Below are positions 7,978-16,265 of a stretch of 64,000 nt of DNA, one piece after another. Under the pieces are notes generated by a model. The model had not been told where the DNA came from, ran no database searches, and worked only from the letters and a program-made list of their open reading frames with translations. The stretch spans positions 2,666,001 through 2,730,000 of the forward strand of contig NZ_CP045309.1 in NCBI RefSeq assembly GCF_009671205.1. Direction: 5' to 3'. A program made the translations under genes and the position numbers. Each line of letters starts with the position of its first letter. The stretch's first letter is position 1. The stretch is from Micromonospora terminaliae. Its GTDB lineage: Bacteria > Actinomycetota > Actinomycetes > Mycobacteriales > Micromonosporaceae.

Positions 7978-9762
7978 TCAGAAGCGGCGGGCGGCCGGGA
8001 TGCCGCGGGGTGGGGCCTGGCGCAGCAGCCAGACCGGGTTGCTCGCGCCGATGATCTCACCGTCGCGCCCCCGGACCTGGGTGCGCAGGTACGCGCCCGC
8101 ACCCGGAGCCACCGGCAGGTCGTGCCAGCCCTCGCGGAGCTGGCGCCACGGGACCTGTCCGGTCCGGATCGCCGGGGTGGGGTCGGCGACGCCGGCCCGG
8201 TCGACCGTGCCGGTGACCACCTCCAGGGTCGCGCCGGCCGGCAGGTCGGTGGCCCGCAGCCGCACGGTCAGGTCGTCCGCGGCGGTGGTCACCACGGCGC
8301 CCATCGCGCTGCGGCCGCCGATCTCCAGGTCGAGCGCGCCCCGGTAGCGGGCCAGGTCGGTGAACCAGGCCTGCCCGGCGCGCAGCGCCGCCACGAGGTC
8401 GTCGCGGGCCGTGGAGGCCGCCCAGACGTACGTGACGTGCCGGTCCCGCCCGGCCCGCCAGTCGGTGCCGTTGTGGTCGTCGGTCACCCCGACGGCCGTA
8501 ACGGGGATCGCGTTGCGGGCCGCCACGTCGTACGCCCAGAGGTGGTCGTCGACCGGATTGCGACCGATCTCGATCAGGTCGGCGCCGAGCGCGTGCCGCT
8601 CCACGAGCAGGCGCGCGAGGGACTCGCGCCGTTCCACGTCGAGCGGGTGGTTCCAGCAGACCACCCCGCCGTGGCCGTGCAGGAACTCGACCATCCGCTC
8701 GGTCGCCGCGGCGTCGTTGTCCCGGTACGGCGGGGACGGGAAGGACGGCAGCGTCTGGTCGCCGCCGAACCAGTTGAGGTGCCGCACCATCGACACCTCG
8801 TAGGCGCGGTGGTGGGTGACGCCGGGATACGCCTCGGCGTACCCGCGCAGCACCTCAGCGCGCAGTTCCTCGCCGGCCTGCCCGGCGCGCCGCGCCCGGT
8901 CGAAGACCAGCCGGTCCACCACGAACGCGCCGCGCGCGCCGGCCCCGACCTGCACGCCGAGGCGCAGCCCGCGCAGCGAGTTGTCCCCGGCGACCAGGTC
9001 CGGCCAGAGCCGCCGGACGTCGGCGAGGAGGTCGAGGGTGTGCCGCCGCCAGACGCCGGCCGGGGCGGGCAGGTCGACGGTGCCGTGCCGGCCGTCGGCC
9101 CGGTGCCGCGTCTCGGCCGCCGTACCGAGGCGGTAGCGGAGCACGAGCTGGCCGGCGGGGCGCCCGGCCCCGGCGGGGTGGTGGGACAGCGCGATCTCCA
9201 CGATCAGCGCGGCGTCCGGGCCGGTGGCCTCGGGCAGCACGTCGAGGTGCAGGGTGGTGTCGGAGATGTTCCCGGTGTGCGTCCAGTTCCAGGCCTTGCC
9301 GGCGTACCAGAGGGCGCCGGCGCCTGCGGCGCTGAGGCGCAGCGCGCGGCCGGGGTCGTCGGCGGCGTGCGGCGCGGGCACGAAGTCGGCGGCGGAGGTG
9401 GTGAGCCGGCCCTCGGTGGACGCCGTCCAGGTCCAGGCCAGGCCGCCCTCGGGTTCCTCGGGACCGTCGAAGTGGACGGTCCGGCGGTGGTCGTGGGCGG
9501 CGACGCGGAAGTCGTGGTCGGTCCACCAGAGCACGTCGACGGCGTTGCGCCGGGCCTGGTCGAGGTGGGCCGCGTAGCTGGCGATGCCCTCGCTGAACGA
9601 GGCGTGCAGGTGCATGGCCATGCTGATCGGCCGCCGCCCGCCCCGGGCCGGCACCGGGTCGCCGGTGGCGGCCAGGCCGACCGGCACGCCGATCCCGGCG
9701 ACCGCGAGCCCACCGGCGGCGACGAGCAGGCTCCGCCGGTCCAGCCGCGCCCGTCCACCCAT
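7978..9762 (-). CDS. Tat-exported PHP-domain metal-dependent phosphoesterase-like protein
   Basis: This 594-residue protein has a twin-arginine signal (LDRRSLLVAAGGLAVAGIG) and an N-terminal PHP-type motif HLHASFSEG followed by VLWWTDHDF. The DH...H pattern recurs further on (CWNHPLDVE; TDDHNGTDW), giving the usual His/Asp metal ligands. A middle insertion of about 180 residues looks like a beta-rich carbohydrate-binding type fold. Starting at ATG 9762 gives a strong GGGGAG ribosome site and places the Tat motif at the N-terminus. PHP proteins hydrolyse phosphate esters; the substrate of this exported version is unknown. It lies downstream of the LacI operon but 165 bases separate them. Confidence 0.78.
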   Translation of the reverse strand: MGGRARLDRRSLLVAAGGLAVAGIGVPVGLAATGDPVPARGGRRPISMAMHLHASFSEGIASYAAHLDQARRNAVDVLWWTDHDFRVAAHDHRRTVHFDGPEEPEGGLAWTWTASTEGRLTTSAADFVPAPHAADDPGRALRLSAAGAGALWYAGKAWNWTHTGNISDTTLHLDVLPEATGPDAALIVEIALSHHPAGAGRPAGQLVLRYRLGTAAETRHRADGRHGTVDLPAPAGVWRRHTLDLLADVRRLWPDLVAGDNSLRGLRLGVQVGAGARGAFVVDRLVFDRARRAGQAGEELRAEVLRGYAEAYPGVTHHRAYEVSMVRHLNWFGGDQTLPSFPSPPYRDNDAAATERMVEFLHGHGGVVCWNHPLDVERRESLARLLVERHALGADLIEIGRNPVDDHLWAYDVAARNAIPVTAVGVTDDHNGTDWRAGRDRHVTYVWAASTARDDLVAALRAGQAWFTDLARYRGALDLEIGGRSAMGAVVTTAADDLTVRLRATDLPAGATLEVVTGTVDRAGVADPTPAIRTGQVPWRQLREGWHDLPVAPGAGAYLRTQVRGRDGEIIGASNPVWLLRQAPPRGIPAARRF

Positions 9763-9852
9763 GCCGCTCCCCCGCTCCCGTGCCGGCCCGCGCCAGCCTA
9801 CGGGCGTCCGCGCCACGCCGGCATCCGGCGATCGTGCCCGCCGGCCGACGGA

Positions 9853-9925
9853 CGGCGGAGGGCCGCCGGGCCGGTGCGCGTAGCGGCCGGCGAAGAGCCG
9901 CGTAGCGGACGGCGGAGGACCGCCG
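9853..9925. repeat. Two copies of CGGCGG-agg-CCGCCG hairpin with GTAGCGG-type spacer repeats
   Basis: Nearly identical 20-base units at 9851-9870 and 9908-9927 each fold into a 6-bp stem with a 4-base loop. Between them are GCGTAGCGGCCGGCG-like repeats. The block sits immediately after the last gene of the LacI operon and may act as a tandem terminator or be a small interspersed repeat. Confidence 0.5.
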
Positions 9926-9927
9926 GG

Positions 9928-10749
9928 TCAGGCGGCGTAGCGGGCGGCGAGGTCGATCACCCGGCGGGCCGCGGCCACCATGGCCCGGTCGGCGAACCGC
10001 CCGTCGGGCAGCACCACCGTGCCGGAGTCGCGGGTCTGCGCCTCGGCGACGGCGGCGAGCAGTTCCCGGGCCCGGTCCACCTCCCGGTCGCCGGGGCGGA
10101 ACGCGGCGGCGATCACCGGGAGCTGGCGCGGGTGGATGGCGGCCCGGCCGAGGAAGCCGAGCCGCCGGCCGGCCGCGCAGGAGGCGGCCAGGCCGTCCAG
10201 GTCGGCCACGTCGGCGTACACCGACATGGCGGGCGGCGGCAGGCCGGCCGCGCGGGCCGCGACCACGATCCGGCCGCGGGCCCAGAGCAGGCCCTCGTCG
10301 TCGGCGACGCCCAGGTCGGAGCGGAGGTCCGCCTCGCCGAGCCCGAGCGAGGCCACCGCCGGGTGGGCGGCCGCGATGGCGTACGCGGACTCCAGCCCGA
10401 CGGCCGACTCGACCAGCGGGTGCAGCGGGGTGCCGGCCCGGGCGGCCACGGCGGCCACGGTCGCCGGGGACTCCACCTTGGGCAGTCGCAGCCCGGCCAG
10501 TCCGGGCCGGCCCGCGACGGCGGCCAGGTCGGCGTCGAGGTCCGGGCCGGTCAGCTCGTTGACCCGCACCTGCACGGGCAGGGGCTGCGGGTGGGCGAGG
10601 AACTCGGCGACGGCGTCCCGGGCGTACGCCTTGCGGCCGGCCACGACGGCGTCCTCCAGGTCGAGGATGACCGCGTCGGCACCGGCGGCGACCGCCTTGG
10701 CGAACCGGTCGGGCCGGTCACCGGGCACGTAGAGCCAGGTGAGCAGCAT
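9928..10749 (-). CDS. CitE-like CoA-ester lyase (HpcH/HpaI family)
   Basis: This 273-residue protein matches the CitE/citramalyl-CoA/malyl-CoA lyase family: LYVPGDRPDRFAKA at the N-terminus, GADAVILDLEDAV with the catalytic metal-binding acidic pair, RVNE, LRLPKVES, LGLGEADLRSDLGV and GRAAIHPRQLPVI. Family members cleave 3-hydroxyacyl-CoA compounds to an acyl-CoA plus a keto acid. Its start shares one base with the stop of the CoA-transferase gene (TGATG). The pairing of a CoA-transferase that activates an acid with a lyase that splits the resulting thioester suggests consecutive steps at the end of the operon. The exact acid is not known. Confidence 0.85.
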   Translation of the reverse strand: MLLTWLYVPGDRPDRFAKAVAAGADAVILDLEDAVVAGRKAYARDAVAEFLAHPQPLPVQVRVNELTGPDLDADLAAVAGRPGLAGLRLPKVESPATVAAVAARAGTPLHPLVESAVGLESAYAIAAAHPAVASLGLGEADLRSDLGVADDEGLLWARGRIVVAARAAGLPPPAMSVYADVADLDGLAASCAAGRRLGFLGRAAIHPRQLPVIAAAFRPGDREVDRARELLAAVAEAQTRDSGTVVLPDGRFADRAMVAAARRVIDLAARYAA

Positions 10750-11936
10750 CAGATCACCCCGCGCTCGCGCAGCGCGGCCAGCTCGTCGGCGGTCAGCCCG
10801 AGCGCGCCGAACACCGCGTCGGTGTCCTGGCCGTGGCGGCGGCCGGCGTGGCGGATCTCGCCGGGGCTGTCCGACATCCGGAACGGCACGTTCTGCATCC
10901 GCACCTCGCCCAGTTCCTCGTCGGGCACGGTGACCACGGTGCCGAGGGCCGCGTACTGCGGGTCGGCGAGGATGTCCCGCACGTCGTAGACGGGGGCCAC
11001 GGCGGCCTGGGCCGCCTCGAACGCGGCGACCACCTCGTCGCGGTCCCGCTTGGCCACCCACGCGCCGACCGCGGCGTCGAGTTCGTCGGCGTGCGCGGCG
11101 CGGCCGCTGCCCGTGGCGAACCACGGCTCGTCGACCAGTTCCGGGCGGCCGACGAGCCGGACCACCCGCTCGGCGATGCTCTGCGCGCTGGTGGACACGG
11201 CCACCCACCGCCCGTCGGCGCAGCGGTAGGTGTTGCGGGGCGCGTTGTTGTTGGAGCGGTTGCCCAGCCGGGGCTGCACGTAGCCGAGCTGGTCGTACCA
11301 GGTGATCTGCGGGCCGAGCATCGCCATGATCGGTTCGATGATGGCGAGGTCGACCACCTGACCCCGGCCGGTCAGGTCCCGGCCGCGCAGGGCCAGCATC
11401 ACGGCGTACGCGGCGGCGAGCGCGGCGACCGAGTCGGCCAGCCCGAACGGCGGCAGGGTCGGCGGCCCGTCGGGTTCCCCGGTGGCCGCGGCGAACCCGC
11501 TCATGGCCTCGGCGAGGGTGCCGAACCCGGGCCGGGGCGCGTACGGGCCGATCTGGCCGAAGCCGCTGATCCGGGCGACGACCAGCCGCGGGTTGACGGC
11601 GTGCAGCTCGTCCGGGCCGAGGCCCCAGCGTTCCAGGGTGCCGGGGCGGAAGTTCTCCACGAGCACGTCGGCGTCGGCGAGCAGCCGGCGCAGCAGGTCG
11701 GCGCCCTCCGGCTGCGAGAGGTTGAGCGTGACGGTCCGCTTGTTGCGGCCGAGCACCTTCCACCACAGGCCGACGCCGTCCCTGGCGGGGCCGTGGCCCC
11801 GGGACGGGTCCGGCTTGGCGGGGTGCTCCACCTTGACCACGTCGGCGCCGAAGTCGCCGAGGAACGCGGCGGCCAGCGGGCCGGCGAACAGGGTGGCCAG
11901 GTCGACGACCTTGACGCCGTGCAGCGGGGCGGTCAT
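10749..11936 (-). CDS. Class III (CaiB/BaiF) CoA-transferase
   Basis: This 395-residue enzyme belongs to the family III CoA-transferases. It begins LHGVKVVDLATLFAGPLAAAF, contains GADVVKVE and the nucleotide-loop region RNKRTVTLNL, has the conserved DVLVENFRPG stretch, and carries the family catalytic Asp in the FGLADSVAAL region. These enzymes move CoA from a donor thioester to a carboxylic acid. The ATGA overlap with the upstream SUMF-type gene and the one-base overlap with the downstream lyase show it is co-translated. With the CitE-like lyase it probably forms a thioester activation and cleavage module; donor and acceptor are unknown. Confidence 0.87.
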   Translation of the reverse strand: MTAPLHGVKVVDLATLFAGPLAAAFLGDFGADVVKVEHPAKPDPSRGHGPARDGVGLWWKVLGRNKRTVTLNLSQPEGADLLRRLLADADVLVENFRPGTLERWGLGPDELHAVNPRLVVARISGFGQIGPYAPRPGFGTLAEAMSGFAAATGEPDGPPTLPPFGLADSVAALAAAYAVMLALRGRDLTGRGQVVDLAIIEPIMAMLGPQITWYDQLGYVQPRLGNRSNNNAPRNTYRCADGRWVAVSTSAQSIAERVVRLVGRPELVDEPWFATGSGRAAHADELDAAVGAWVAKRDRDEVVAAFEAAQAAVAPVYDVRDILADPQYAALGTVVTVPDEELGEVRMQNVPFRMSDSPGEIRHAGRRHGQDTDAVFGALGLTADELAALRERGVI

Positions 11937-13879
11937 CGCACCGCTCCCGGCAGGTCGGCGGCACAGCGGAAGCCGATCGAGGTGGAGCGGCCGAGGCCGG
12001 CGCCGGTGAGCAGCAGCTTCGCCGACACCTCCGGCGGCTGGGGGCCGCCGTCGAGGTACCAGTCGGAGCCCTCCGCCCGGTAGGCGCAGCCGCCCTTGAG
12101 GATGACGAAGCGGGTACGCCCGTCGGAGTGCTCGCTCTCGGTCAGGTTCCACACCAGGGGCTCGCGCCGGATCAGCAGGCCCGCCTCGGCGGCCACCTGC
12201 CACTCGTCCTCGGTGGGCAGCCGCAGCCCGGCCCAGTCGGCGTACGCGCGGGCGTCGGCGAGGTCGACCCCGGTGACCGGGGCGTCGGCCGGCCCCTGCC
12301 CCGCGGTGAACCGTTCCGGCCGCGCCGGCCGGTAGCCGGTGGCCGCGAGGAAGCGCGCGTACTGGCCGTGGGTGACCTCGTGGGTGTCGATGGCGAAGCG
12401 GCCGAGCCGGACCTGGCGGCGCAGCGTGCCGGTGTGGTGCAGGCGGGGCGGCAGCGGCTTCCACTCGTCCACGTACGGGGCCTCGCCGTAGAGGCCGGTC
12501 TCCCGGACGCGGTGGCGCACGGTCAGCTCGTGCCGGCCACCGTCGACGGTCACCATGCCCTCGGGCAGGGCGGCCAGGGGCGACCACGGGGTGCGGGCGC
12601 GCACGGCGGCACGGGCCGGGAAGGACGGGTCCCCGGTCGGCGGCTCGTACCGGGGCACCGGGGTGTCGGTGGCGACCACGGCGGCGATCGCCCCGGCGGG
12701 CAGCGGCCCGCCGACGGCCACCCGGCCGTCCGCGAGCTCGGTGACGGTCAGCTCGGCGCCGGTGACCAGATCGACGAAGCGGCCCGGCCGGGCCTCGGTG
12801 CGCAGCCAGGGACCGTCGTGGTCGGCGCCCCGGTTGACCACCGTCCACAGCGGCTGGTCGTCGTGGGTCCAGCGGGACGCGTACACCTGGCCGGCGCCGG
12901 GGTGGTCGGCGAGCGGGACCCAGTCCTCGGCGCGCAACCACGCGGCGTGGCTGGCCTGGACCCGGCGCATGGCCCGCAGCACGGCCCGGTCCCGCTCGTT
13001 CCAGCCGACCCAGACGCCGAAGACGCTCTCCCAGACCAGCACGCCGCAGCCGTTGAGCCAGGCGGAGTGCAGCTCGTCGAGGTGGTCGCGGTGCCAGCGG
13101 CGGGTGTGGTGCAGGACGTGCCGGCGTTCGAACCACTTGGCCCGCAGCACGCCGGGGGTGTCCGAGTCGGCGAACCACTGCGCCCACGACATGGCGTGGT
13201 CCTCGATCCGGGCCAGCGGCACCCGGCTCTCCCCCTCCAGGACCAGGCCGGGGCGCACCGCGTCGAGGGCCTTGCGCAGCTCGCCGGCGCCCTCCTTGAG
13301 GGTGTCCAGGAAGACCCCGTCGACGCCGAGCCGGGCGGCCAGCGCGGCCACCTCCTCGGCGTCGGCGCCGGGCTCCCGCCGCGTGCCGGTGTCCCACGGG
13401 TTGTAGTCGACGAACACCCGCACGCCGGCGTCCTGGAACGAGCGGACCACCTCGGGCAGCTCGGGCACGTCGCGGTACCAGTCGAACTGGTTGCGCTCGT
13501 CCAGGCCGATCACCGGGTACGCGTGCCAGAGCACCACCCCGTCGAAGCCGCCGAAGTCGCGCCGCGCCGCGTCGAGGAACGCCTCCACGGTGAACTCGCC
13601 GCGGTCGTGGTCATACAGGGTCTCGTCCCAGAGCCAGGCGAGGCAGACGCTGAAGCAGTCCCCGGCGATCTCGTCGTAGTGCGCGCCGGTGTAGCCGAGG
13701 CGGGCGCGGGCGTCGGCCCGCCACCGGGTGAGCTGCTCCCGCCAGGCCGGCCAGTCGGCGGGATCGCCGGGGGCGGCGAAGATCTTCGCCTCGTCCAGGG
13801 TGGTCAGGTCGGCGTGCGCGCCGAGCGGGACCTCGGTGGGCCGGTCGATCGGCCGCGGCACGTACGGGTTGAAACTCAC
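11933..13879 (-). CDS. Glycosidase-like N-terminal domain fused to SUMF/FGE-like domain
   Basis: This 648-residue protein has two parts. Residues ~60-300 resemble a glycoside-hydrolase TIM barrel: FGGFDGVVLWHAYPVIG, GVRVFVDYNPWD, GVDGVFLDTLKEG, PGLVLEGESR, each hydrophobic strand ending in acidic residues. Residues ~485-648 are an SUMF1/EgtB/PvdO-type fold: FAIDTHEVTHGQYARFL, LRLPTEDEWQVAAEAG, ILKGGCAY, IGFRCAADL. The usual GGSW is replaced by GGCAY, and the two closely spaced catalytic cysteines of formylglycine enzymes are absent, so that activity is unlikely. The GTG start overlaps the ribokinase stop (GTGA). No signal peptide is seen, so it acts in the cytoplasm, presumably on the imported compound. 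Confidence 0.72.
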   Translation of the reverse strand: MSFNPYVPRPIDRPTEVPLGAHADLTTLDEAKIFAAPGDPADWPAWREQLTRWRADARARLGYTGAHYDEIAGDCFSVCLAWLWDETLYDHDRGEFTVEAFLDAARRDFGGFDGVVLWHAYPVIGLDERNQFDWYRDVPELPEVVRSFQDAGVRVFVDYNPWDTGTRREPGADAEEVAALAARLGVDGVFLDTLKEGAGELRKALDAVRPGLVLEGESRVPLARIEDHAMSWAQWFADSDTPGVLRAKWFERRHVLHHTRRWHRDHLDELHSAWLNGCGVLVWESVFGVWVGWNERDRAVLRAMRRVQASHAAWLRAEDWVPLADHPGAGQVYASRWTHDDQPLWTVVNRGADHDGPWLRTEARPGRFVDLVTGAELTVTELADGRVAVGGPLPAGAIAAVVATDTPVPRYEPPTGDPSFPARAAVRARTPWSPLAALPEGMVTVDGGRHELTVRHRVRETGLYGEAPYVDEWKPLPPRLHHTGTLRRQVRLGRFAIDTHEVTHGQYARFLAATGYRPARPERFTAGQGPADAPVTGVDLADARAYADWAGLRLPTEDEWQVAAEAGLLIRREPLVWNLTESEHSDGRTRFVILKGGCAYRAEGSDWYLDGGPQPPEVSAKLLLTGAGLGRSTSIGFRCAADLPGAVR

Positions 13880-14865
13880 TGGACCTCTCCGTAGGTGGCG
13901 GCGGCGAGCGCGTCGATGGCGGCCCGCTCGGGCAGGGCGGTGGACGCGCCGGGACGCTGGGCGCAGGCCGCGCCGGCCGCGCACGCCCAGCGCAGCACGG
14001 CGGTGGCGGTGTCCCCGGTGAGGCCGCCGCGTTCGGCCAGGGCGACCGCGAGCGCGCCGGTGAACGCGTCGCCCGCGGCCGTGGTGTCCACCGCGTCGAT
14101 CGTCGGAGCGGGCACCTCGACGCGGGCGCCGTTCCGGTCGGCGTAGGCGGCGCCGCGCGCGCCGAGGGTGAGCACCACCCGGGGCACGAGGCCGACCAGG
14201 GAGTCGAGCAGCGCCGCCGGCTCGTCGGTGAACACCCCGGCCACGACCGCCGCCTCGTGCTCGTTGACCACCAGCACGTCGACGAGGTCGAGCAGTTCGG
14301 CCGGCAGCGGGCGGGCCGGGGCGGCGTTGAGGACCACGGCGGCGCCGGCGGCGCGGGCCCAGCCGGCGGCGCGGGTGACCTCCGCGAGGGGCACCTCCAG
14401 TTGCAGCAGCAGCACGCCGGCCGCGGCCACCGCGTCGCGGTCGCCGTCGTCGAGGGTCAGCGCGGCGTTCGCGCCGGGCGCGACCACGATGCAGTTCTCG
14501 GCCGCGTGGTCCACGGCGATGAGCGCGACCCCGGACGGCCCGTCGACGGTGCGCAGGCCGGTGACCTCGACGCCGGCGGCGGCGAGGTTGTCCCGCAGGA
14601 GCCGGCCGAACCCGTCGCCGCCGATCGCGCCCACGAAGGCGCAGTCCGCGCCGGCCCGGGCGGCGGCCACGGCCTGGTTTGCGCCCTTGCCGCCGGGCAC
14701 CATCCGGAAGTCGTCGCCGAGCACCGTCTCGCCGGGGCGGGGCAGCTGCGGAGCGGTGACCACGAGGTCCAGGTTGGCGCTGCCGACCACGACCACCCGG
14801 GCGCTCCGGGTCAGCTCTGTTCGCGACTGCGGGGCTCGCAGGCCCGGCTCACTCCTCGCGCTCAC
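13876..14865 (-). CDS. rbsK: Ribokinase (PfkB family)
   Basis: This 329-residue sugar kinase shows the ribokinase pattern: VVVGSANLDLVV and LPRPGETVLGDDFRMVPGGKGANQAVAAARAG at the N-terminus (both PfkB substrate-site signatures) and DTTAAGDAFTGALAVAL with the catalytic Asp of the anion hole. Ribokinase makes ribose 5-phosphate, which feeds the pentose phosphate pathway. It is placed directly after two ADP-ribosylglycohydrolase-fold enzymes with GTGA overlap, which suggests that free ribose or a close relative is the product of those hydrolases. The first ~22 residues (ARSEPGLRAPQSR...) are an unusual extension encoded by repeat-like DNA; see findings. Confidence 0.85.
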   Translation of the reverse strand: MSARSEPGLRAPQSRTELTRSARVVVVGSANLDLVVTAPQLPRPGETVLGDDFRMVPGGKGANQAVAAARAGADCAFVGAIGGDGFGRLLRDNLAAAGVEVTGLRTVDGPSGVALIAVDHAAENCIVVAPGANAALTLDDGDRDAVAAAGVLLLQLEVPLAEVTRAAGWARAAGAAVVLNAAPARPLPAELLDLVDVLVVNEHEAAVVAGVFTDEPAALLDSLVGLVPRVVLTLGARGAAYADRNGARVEVPAPTIDAVDTTAAGDAFTGALAVALAERGGLTGDTATAVLRWACAAGAACAQRPGASTALPERAAIDALAAATYGEVQ

Positions 14866-16265
14866 GCCGCACCCCGGTGGGCCAGGGCGAGGGTACGGTC
14901 GGCGAGGGTGTCGAAGCCGATGCCGTCGAAGCCGGCGATGCTGCTGGCCAGCCGGTTGCGCAGGGGCGCGACCCAGCGCCCCGGCAGGCGGGCGGCCCCG
15001 GTGAGGGCGCCGGTGACCGCGCCGACGGTGGCGCCGTTGGAGTCGGTGTCCCAGCCGCCCGCGACCACCGCGCAGATCGACCGTTCCAGGTCACCCCGCC
15101 CGTACGCGAGGGCCGCCGCGACCAGGGCGGCGTTGTTGCGGACGTGCACCCAGTGCAGGTGACCGTGCCGCGCGTAGAGGGTGTCCACGATGCTCTCCCA
15201 GTCGTCGCCGGTGGCGCCGAGGGCGCGCGCCTCGCGGACGGCGGCGGTGAACCGGCTGCCCGGGGGCAGCACCGACTCGCCCGCGTCCAGCACCGCGTCG
15301 ACGTCGCCGGCCACCGGCGCGGCCGCGGCCATGGCGGCCACCCAGACCGCCCCGTACGCCCCGGCTCGGACGTGGCTCACGGCCGCGTCGCGCCAGGCGG
15401 CCTCGGCGGCCCGGTCGGGGCGGCCCGGGTTGGTCCAGCCGTACACGTCGGTGCGGATCTGCGCGCCGATCCACTCCCGGAACGGGTTGTGCCGGCGGGC
15501 GGTGTCGGGCGGCGTGAGGCCGAGCAGCAGGTTGCGGTAGGCGACCCGCTCGGCCGTGAAGACCCGCCCGGCGGGCAGCCAGTCCAGCCAGGCCTGGGCC
15601 ACGTCGGCGCTGGTGAAGCCGGGCCCGTGGGTCTCCAGGATCCGCAGCGCCAGCAGCGGGAAGTTGAGGTCGTCGTCCTCCGGCATGCCGGCGATGTTCT
15701 CGGCGAGGCTGGTCGGGGCGCTGCGCCGGTTCCACGGCCAGCGGGCGGCCACGTCGGCCGGCAGCCCTTGCGCCGTGAACCAGTCGCGCAGCGGCCACCG
15801 GCCGGTGGCGGAGAGGATCTCCCGGATCCCGTGGCGGGGGATCTTCTCCACGGGCTTGCCGAGCAGGCAGCCGGCCGCCCGGCCGAGCCAGGCGCCGTGC
15901 AGCCGGTCCCGCTCGACGGTGGTCGGCAGGTCCCAGGCGCCCGGCCAGGTCTTGCGGACCCCGTCGAGGTCGGCGGGCTCGTCGGTGGCGTCCGGCCCGG
16001 GCAGCGCGTCGGCGGCGTCGAGCAGGTCGACGGCGAGGGCCCGCAGCTCCGGCGGCGCCGGCACCGGCGAGGCCCCGGTTACCGGCGCCGTGACGTCGCC
16101 GCCGGCCGCCGCCCAGTGGTCGGCCAGGGCGGTGACGTCGCGGCCCTCGTCGCGGCTCGCCGCCAGTTCGTGCGGCAGCAGGTCCTCCGGCTGCACCCAG
16201 GTCAGCCGCAGGCCGCCGGCCGTCCCCCTCGGCCGGCCGGCGGCCGCCGCGCCGGCCGCGCTCAT
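14862..16265 (-). CDS. ADP-ribosylglycohydrolase-family enzyme, long form
   Basis: This 467-residue protein has the all-helical DraG/ARH fold. RLHGAWLGRAAGCLLGKPVE is the family opening; MPEDDDLNF takes the place of the first acidic metal-binding motif, and the C-terminal GGWDTDSNGATVGAVTGAL is the second, Asp-rich dimetal site. An extra N-terminal section of about 130 residues precedes the fold. Family members cleave N- or O-glycosidic bonds of ADP-ribose or related ribosides. The start overlaps the stop of a second, shorter homologue by ATGA. In this operon a catabolic ribosyl hydrolase is more likely than a regulator of protein ADP-ribosylation. The substrate is inferred only. Confidence 0.82.
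   Translation of the reverse strand: MSAAGAAAAGRPRGTAGGLRLTWVQPEDLLPHELAASRDEGRDVTALADHWAAAGGDVTAPVTGASPVPAPPELRALAVDLLDAADALPGPDATDEPADLDGVRKTWPGAWDLPTTVERDRLHGAWLGRAAGCLLGKPVEKIPRHGIREILSATGRWPLRDWFTAQGLPADVAARWPWNRRSAPTSLAENIAGMPEDDDLNFPLLALRILETHGPGFTSADVAQAWLDWLPAGRVFTAERVAYRNLLLGLTPPDTARRHNPFREWIGAQIRTDVYGWTNPGRPDRAAEAAWRDAAVSHVRAGAYGAVWVAAMAAAAPVAGDVDAVLDAGESVLPPGSRFTAAVREARALGATGDDWESIVDTLYARHGHLHWVHVRNNAALVAAALAYGRGDLERSICAVVAGGWDTDSNGATVGAVTGALTGAARLPGRWVAPLRNRLASSIAGFDGIGFDTLADRTLALAHRGAA

Noticed and set aside
8122..13397. Long frames on the plus strand opposite the PHP, lyase, CoA-transferase and SUMF genes
   Set aside because: Composition is repetitive (Arg/Gly/Pro) and follows the codon structure of the true minus-strand genes.
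11933..13879. Formylglycine-generating enzyme for a sulfatase
   Set aside because: No sulfatase gene is nearby and the two catalytic cysteines are missing.
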